DNA of 64,000 nucleotides from Kibdelosporangium aridum (lineage in GTDB: Bacteria; Actinomycetota; Actinomycetes; Mycobacteriales; Pseudonocardiaceae). The position numbers and the translations under genes are program-made. The stretch covers positions 992,001 through 1,056,000 of the forward strand of contig NZ_FWXV01000002.1 in NCBI RefSeq assembly GCF_900176515.1, in the 5' to 3' direction. Numbering within the stretch: the first letter of the stretch is position 1; each line of letters begins with the position of its first letter. Of this stretch, positions 59,298 to 64,000 are shown piece by piece. The notes below the pieces were generated by a model. It did not search any database, was not told the origin of the DNA, and worked only from the letters and a program-made list of their open reading frames with translations.

Positions 59298-60380
59298 GTG
59301 CGACGTGAACTGCTCGGCCGGTGGATCCTGCCGATCCGCATCGTGCCGCTGGTGCTGGGCTTCGGCTACGTGCTGCTCCTGCACGGTGAGTTGTCACCGA
59401 AGCCGGACGACTGGACCGCGGCCCTCTGTTCGCTCGCCCTGATCAGCATCCAGGGACGCTGGCCGCTGCCCGCCACCCTCCTGCAGTCCGTCCTGGTCGC
59501 CGGGTTCTCCTCGGCCGAGCTCGGCCAGGGTGTGGCGACGATGGCGAGCCTGTTCGCGCTCGGCGAGCTGTCCTGGCGCCGCGGCGGCTGGCAGATGTGG
59601 GTCGGGGCGGCGGCCGTGTTGGCGGCGAGCATCTCCCGCCACACCATTCAGGGCGGCCTCGCCTCGGAGCTCTTCGCCGCGATCGTCACCACGTCCTTGC
59701 CGGTCCTGCTGGGCATGCACCTGCGGTCGGTTCAGGAGGTCGCCTGGCAGGCCAAGGAACTGTCGGCTTCCGAGGCCCAGGCCGCGCGGGCCGAGGAACG
59801 CACGGCCATCGCGCGTGAGCTGCACGACCTGGTCGCGCACCACGTCGCCTCGATGGTCCTGCGGATCGGCGTCGCGCGGCACGTGCTGAAGACCGATCCG
59901 AAGGTCGCCGAGATCCTCGACGAGGTGCACAAGTCCGGGACAGCGGCGATGACCGACCTGAAGACGCTGGTCAGCGTGCTGCGCTCGAGCGAGCCGCTGG
60001 AGGCCACGGACCTGCTGAACTCGCTGGACGCGGCCGTGGAACGGGTCGCGGCCGCCGGTCCCGAGGTACGGGCCGAGATCGACCCGAAGGTCGGCGACGT
60101 GGATGCCGTCGTCCGCCTCGCGGTGCTCCGAGTCGTCCAGGAAGGACTGACCAACGTACTCAAACACGCTGGCCCGCAAGCAAAAGTCTCGCTGCGGATC
60201 ACTCGGGAGGACCACGCGGTCGACGTGCTGCTCAGGGACGACGCGCCGAACCCGCCGCACGCCGCAGAGCCGGGCCACGGCCTGATCGGGATGCGCGAGC
60301 GGGTGGAACTGGTCGGCGGGAAGCTGGTGACCGGCCCGGTCGGAACGGGCTGGCGAGTGCACGCTTGGTTGCCCGCATGA
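59298..60380 (+). CDS. NarL-type sensor histidine kinase (second system)
   Basis: 360 residues from GTG. About five membrane segments in the first 140 residues (LPIRIVPLVLGFGYVLLLHG; FAAIVTTSLPVLLGMHL), coiled coil, HisKA_3 helix ARELHDLVAHHVASMVLRIGVA with the phospho-His, and ATPase motifs VLRVVQEGLTNVLKHAG and GHGLIGMRERVELVGG. Stop overlaps the regulator start (ATGA). Similar in plan to the kinase at 14.6 kb but clearly not a recent copy. Confidence 0.9.
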   Translation: MRRELLGRWILPIRIVPLVLGFGYVLLLHGELSPKPDDWTAALCSLALISIQGRWPLPATLLQSVLVAGFSSAELGQGVATMASLFALGELSWRRGGWQMWVGAAAVLAASISRHTIQGGLASELFAAIVTTSLPVLLGMHLRSVQEVAWQAKELSASEAQAARAEERTAIARELHDLVAHHVASMVLRIGVARHVLKTDPKVAEILDEVHKSGTAAMTDLKTLVSVLRSSEPLEATDLLNSLDAAVERVAAAGPEVRAEIDPKVGDVDAVVRLAVLRVVQEGLTNVLKHAGPQAKVSLRITREDHAVDVLLRDDAPNPPHAAEPGHGLIGMRERVELVGGKLVTGPVGTGWRVHAWLPA

Positions 60381-61015
60381 TCCGTGTACTGCTGGTGGAC
60401 GACCAAGTGCTTGTTCGAGCTGGTCTGCGGATGCTCTGCGAGTCCACAGAGGACGTCGTGGTCGTCGGTGAAGCCGGGAACGGCCGGGAAGCCGTCACAC
60501 TGGCCGAACAGCATGTGCCGGACGTGGTCCTGATGGACTTGCGCATGCCCGGCATGGACGGGATCACAGCGACCAAGAGAATTCTCGACATCCGGCCGTC
60601 CACCAATGTCCTCGTGCTCACCACGTTCGACGACGACGATCACGTCTACCCGGCGCTGACCGCGGGTGCTTGCGGGTTCCTGGCCAAGGACATCGCGCCA
60701 CCGGAACTGCTCGACGGGATCCGCAAGGCCGCGTCCGGCGAGAGCCCGTTCAGCCCGGCGGTGTTGCGGCGGCTGGTCGACCGCGCGATGACGGCCAACC
60801 AGCCGGGCCTGCAACCCCCTGATCTGACGGGCAGGGAACGTGAAGTGCTCGCCTTGCTCGGCGCCGGGATGTCCAACGCCGAGATCGGCGAGCGCTTGCA
60901 CGTAGGTGTCACCACGGTGAAGACCCATGTGGCGAACATGATGACGAAGACCGGATGTGACAACCGGGTCCGGCTCGCCGTCCTCGCTGTCCGCCTTGGG
61001 CTCGTCGCCGCCTAG
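60377..61015 (+). CDS. NarL/LuxR response regulator (second system)
   Basis: About 212 residues. Receiver DDQVLVRAGLRML, phospho-Asp in VVLMDLRMPGMDGI near 54, Lys in GFLAKDIAPPE; LuxR HTH LTGREREVLALLGAGMSNAEIGERLHVGVTTVKTHVANMMTK. Partner of the kinase before it. Stop shares CTAG with the convergent subtilase gene, a possible but unproven target. Confidence 0.92.
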   Translation: MIRVLLVDDQVLVRAGLRMLCESTEDVVVVGEAGNGREAVTLAEQHVPDVVLMDLRMPGMDGITATKRILDIRPSTNVLVLTTFDDDDHVYPALTAGACGFLAKDIAPPELLDGIRKAASGESPFSPAVLRRLVDRAMTANQPGLQPPDLTGREREVLALLGAGMSNAEIGERLHVGVTTVKTHVANMMTKTGCDNRVRLAVLAVRLGLVAA

Positions 61016-63771
61016 GAAACCGAAGTGTCGTCGACGGCGAACGTGGTCTGCAGCGACGAGTCCTCACTGGCCTGCCAGCGTACGCGGATCGTCTGTCCGC
61101 GGTAGGCAGAAAGGTCGAACGTCTTCTGCACGTAGGAACTGTTCTTGTCCAGGTTGGACAATGTGCCCAATGTGGCCAGCACGGTCCCTGACGAGTTCAG
61201 CACCTGCAGCTGGAGTTTGTCGTACTGGGTGCGGGTGGTGGTCTCTGCTGTGTCGATCCGCACCCAGTACGAGACCGAAGGCGTTCCCGTGGCAGGAACG
61301 GCGATCTGCTGGTACAGGCTTTCCGTTGAGGTGGAACCGTTTCCGCCCAGAGCGGCGTAGTACGAGCCGCCGTGCGCGGGCCGTGCGGTGCTGTTGGTGA
61401 TCGCAGCCGTCGTACCGGTCCAGCCCGTGGCACCCGACTCGAAGCCAGGGTTGGCAAGCAGTTGCTGGCCAGGGCCCGGGTCCGGGTCGGTGGTGCCGAA
61501 CGAAGCCCGCGCGACCAAAGCGTAGGTCTGCGGCCCCTGCGGCACGTTGTAGCCCTTCACGCGCACCTTCCAGGTCCCCGCGGCCGGGTTCTGGACGTAC
61601 ACGTTCTCGACGTTGTTACGCCGGTCCGCACTGCCACCGGTCTGCGTCCACCCACCGGAGAACACGTTGCCGCGGTACACAGTCCCGTTCGGCGCGACGA
61701 CTTCCAGGTCCAGATCGTTGACCAGGCTGACCGCGGCGGTCGTGGAGGCTTCCTTGTCGGTGTACGCCAACGAGACCTTCAACGGCTGGCCAGCGGCCAC
61801 GTTGTAGCTGTACTCCGTCACGCCGTTGGTCGAAAGGCCAGTGCCCTCAACGTACTTCGCCGCAGCGTCGGTGGCGCGGTCCAGGTTCACCCGGCCCCAG
61901 CCCTCGTGCACGTTCGGCACCGGGAAGTCGTTGTCGTCGGCACCGTCGTTGTTCTCGTCGAGCAAGTCGTCGGCGCTGTTGATCATCGTCGCCTTGACCA
62001 GCGCGGACGACGCGTCCAAGGTGTACTTCTTCTTGTAGAAGTCGCGGATCACCGCGGCACCACCCGCGGCGAGCGGGTTGGACATCGAGGTTCCGGAGAA
62101 GTACTTGTACTTCGAGTTCACCGGGTAGCCGTAGCCGTCGTGCTGCCACGCGCCGTTCTGCGGGTTGGCGGCCGAGTCGTACTGCTGCTGGTACATGTCC
62201 GAGTAGCCCGAGACGATCCAGCTGCCCGGTGCCACCACGTCCGGCTTGATCCGGCCGTCGTCGGTCGGGCCACGGCTGGAGAACACCGCCATCTGCTGGT
62301 CGTTGCCCGCCTGCACGTCAGACTTCAGCGGCTCGGCCGGGTAGTTGTCCGGCCACCAGGCGCCCCACGTCGGAAGCGGTTGCGTACCACCGAGATCCTT
62401 GCAGGACTTGCCGCCGACGGTCGGGGTTTCCTTGCCAGTCGCGACATACGTCAAGGCCGGGTCACAGGTCCAGCTTGACCGCTTGTTCTCCGAAGCACCG
62501 ACCGAGAGCACGTTCTTGCCGGTCGCGGGCGAGCCCATCGAGTCACTGTCGACCACACCGTCGGAGTTGGCGTCCGCACCGTCGTTGCCCGCGGAGAACG
62601 TGATGAGCATGTCCTTGTGGGAGTTGGCGAACGCGTCCGCCTGCCGCGCGTTGTCGGTGTACGCGCCCGCGTCGGACGATCCCCACGAGTTGGAGTGGAT
62701 CCGCGCGCCGTCGTCGTATGCCTGCTGGAACAGGGAAGTCAGGTCGTCGGGCAGACCGAGCAGGTAGTAGCCGTCGGGGTACTGGGCCGCGCACGCGCCG
62801 GTCATGTCGATGTAGTCCTCGACCGCCTGGAACACGAGCTTTGCCTTGTACGCGGCGGCTTTGCCCAGACCGTTGGCGTCACCACCACTCACGACGGACA
62901 CCGCCGTGTGCGTGCCGTGGCCGCTGTCGACGTCCTTCGCACCGTCCGGCCTGGCGGTGTAGCAACCCGCCGCGGAGGTCGAGGCCCAGTCACGGATCGC
63001 GGTGATCCGCTCCTGCGGGACGTCGGCGTGCGCGGTTGTCTTCGTGCCGCCGCCGAGGCCTGTGTCGGCGACCGCGACAGTCTGGGTCGAGCCGTCGTAG
63101 CCACGCGTGCTCGCGACGTTGCCGCGCATGATCACGCCTGCCGCGGACTCGTTGTGCTTGATGGGAATCCGGAATTCCTCAACCCACGAGACCTCGTCGA
63201 GCCCGGCGATCTTGGTGACCTGGCTCGGCTCGGCGGCCACCAGCAGCGTGCTGTCCGCCGCCTTGGTCACCACCGCCCCGGTCTGCTCGGTCCTGCTCTT
63301 GGCCTGCGTCAGGTTCGTCGCCTTGACCTTGTAGACGCCCGGTTTGCCGCTGTCGATCTTGCGCTTGGCGGCCTTGTCAACCTTCCAGGCGGGCTGGAAC
63401 CTGCCAACCCACCGCACCTCGGCCAGCTTCTCGGCCGCGCGGGCCTGCGCAGGGGTCATCCGGACTTTGAAGGCGAAGTCGGGCAGGTATTCCACTATCT
63501 GGGCGCCGGCGGCCTGAAGTGACCCAACCCACTGCGCCCGAACCGGTCCAGTGAACTGGACGAGGTAGCTGGTCGCGTCGTTGTCGCCGACCGCCTTGGC
63601 GTCCAGGCCGGGCACCGAAGGCGCGGCCTTGCTGGGTTGCGGGTAGAAGTCGCCGGTGATCAGCCGGATCGGGGGTCCCGACGGGGCGGCGTGCGCCACG
63701 GGCACGCTCAACGCCGCGCCGAGTAAGGCAGCGGTGGCCACCACCGCGCGGCCGGATTTTCCTACGCCCAT
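61012..63771 (-). CDS. Large secreted subtilisin-like (S8) protease
   Basis: About 919 residues from MGVGKSGRAVVATAALLGAAL, signal peptide ending AHA. A prodomain-like region (ATSYLVQFTGPVRAQWVGSLQ; FAFKVRMTPAQARAAEKL) is followed by the S8 triad: Asp in VAVADTGLGGG near 232, His in DSGHGTHTAVSVVSG near 285, Ser in FSGTSMSNPLAAGGAAV near 562. Then a kexin P-like/jelly-roll domain (VNDLDLEVVAPNGTVYRGN) and, after a PDPGPG linker, a carbohydrate-binding-like sandwich (LANPGFESGATGWTGT; LDKNSSYVQKTFDLSAYRGQTIRVRW). Extracellular proteolysis. An upstream in-frame start at 63792 is less likely. Confidence 0.92.
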   Translation of the reverse strand: MGVGKSGRAVVATAALLGAALSVPVAHAAPSGPPIRLITGDFYPQPSKAAPSVPGLDAKAVGDNDATSYLVQFTGPVRAQWVGSLQAAGAQIVEYLPDFAFKVRMTPAQARAAEKLAEVRWVGRFQPAWKVDKAAKRKIDSGKPGVYKVKATNLTQAKSRTEQTGAVVTKAADSTLLVAAEPSQVTKIAGLDEVSWVEEFRIPIKHNESAAGVIMRGNVASTRGYDGSTQTVAVADTGLGGGTKTTAHADVPQERITAIRDWASTSAAGCYTARPDGAKDVDSGHGTHTAVSVVSGGDANGLGKAAAYKAKLVFQAVEDYIDMTGACAAQYPDGYYLLGLPDDLTSLFQQAYDDGARIHSNSWGSSDAGAYTDNARQADAFANSHKDMLITFSAGNDGADANSDGVVDSDSMGSPATGKNVLSVGASENKRSSWTCDPALTYVATGKETPTVGGKSCKDLGGTQPLPTWGAWWPDNYPAEPLKSDVQAGNDQQMAVFSSRGPTDDGRIKPDVVAPGSWIVSGYSDMYQQQYDSAANPQNGAWQHDGYGYPVNSKYKYFSGTSMSNPLAAGGAAVIRDFYKKKYTLDASSALVKATMINSADDLLDENNDGADDNDFPVPNVHEGWGRVNLDRATDAAAKYVEGTGLSTNGVTEYSYNVAAGQPLKVSLAYTDKEASTTAAVSLVNDLDLEVVAPNGTVYRGNVFSGGWTQTGGSADRRNNVENVYVQNPAAGTWKVRVKGYNVPQGPQTYALVARASFGTTDPDPGPGQQLLANPGFESGATGWTGTTAAITNSTARPAHGGSYYAALGGNGSTSTESLYQQIAVPATGTPSVSYWVRIDTAETTTRTQYDKLQLQVLNSSGTVLATLGTLSNLDKNSSYVQKTFDLSAYRGQTIRVRWQASEDSSLQTTFAVDDTSVS

Positions 63772-64000
63772 GAAAGTCCTGCTTTCAACCACGAGTCAGA
63801 CAGGGTGTGAGCGGGAACTATGCGGCCCTGACCAGCGAAAACGGCCAAAGTCTTCGCGGAAGTGAACGTAGATCGGCCGAACGGCTCACCCCTTCGGTAG
63901 GGCGATGGACCCAATGGACCCCGCCGTTCGTCCGGAGAATTTCTCGCAGCCGCAGCAGCGTGTATTTCGATGCTCAACCATGTCTGTCGGCCATCGGCGA
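63772..64000. other. Upstream region of the subtilase gene, no gene seen
   Basis: The last 229 bp hold the likely promoter and leader of the subtilase. Short frames here lack protein-like composition. The next gene upstream lies outside the window. Confidence 0.5.

Overview
The window is high-GC actinobacterial DNA: frequent GTG/TTG starts, a mycothiol synthase, F420-type enzymes, PhoP-type PHO boxes and an ESX/EspG-like module. Gene order points to the Pseudonocardiales (Amycolatopsis/Kibdelosporangium/Lentzea type). This is an inference from gene families and synteny; no species can be named. I see no rRNA, tRNA, CRISPR array or phage.

Layout. 1-9.9 kb: the 3' end of an AraC/GlxA-type regulator, a deazaflavin-type oxidoreductase, a methyltransferase, a secreted metalloprotease, a secreted DNase-I-fold hydrolase coupled to a SixA phosphatase, an XRE/NB-ARC/TPR regulator, and a nucleoside hydrolase plus NCS1 permease salvage pair. 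9.9-12.7 kb: small regulators, a TenA-fold protein and a scar of two decayed IS5-family transposases. 12.7-24.3 kb: an accessory region of regulator-target pairs (S9 peptidase, NarL-type two-component system, TetR/SRPBCC, TetR/azoreductase with twin operators, decarboxylase, WYL regulator, lone LigD polymerase domain, HxlR/F420 enzyme) and a VapBC-like toxin-antitoxin pair.

24.3-61 kb follows a backbone well known from mycobacteria (Rv0823c down to Rv0811c): dusB, LCP protein, phoU, pstBACS, mshD, glnR, lmeA, thioredoxin, CysA2 rhodanese, SseC, nitrobindin, pabC, ygfZ. It is opened at several points by inserts, mostly for secreted or cell-surface products: a lipoprotein and a GGDEF protein, a PE-like/PPE-like/EspG module between phoU and pstB, a 1,734-residue SdrD-type repeat protein with a sortase signal, twin peptidoglycan-binding proteins, PxpBC and a chitinase. 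58.6-63.8 kb holds a methyltransferase, a second NarL-type two-component system and a large secreted subtilase.

Regulation is unusually readable. PHO boxes sit before both phoU and pstS. A DasR-type dre palindrome precedes the chitinase. A Cys-containing, apparently leaderless leader peptide precedes the sulfur operon, with its end complementary to that operon's Shine-Dalgarno sequence. Perfect palindromes lie before several redox or regulator genes. Six convergent gene pairs share one 4-bp double stop, so many transcription units end without room for a terminator.
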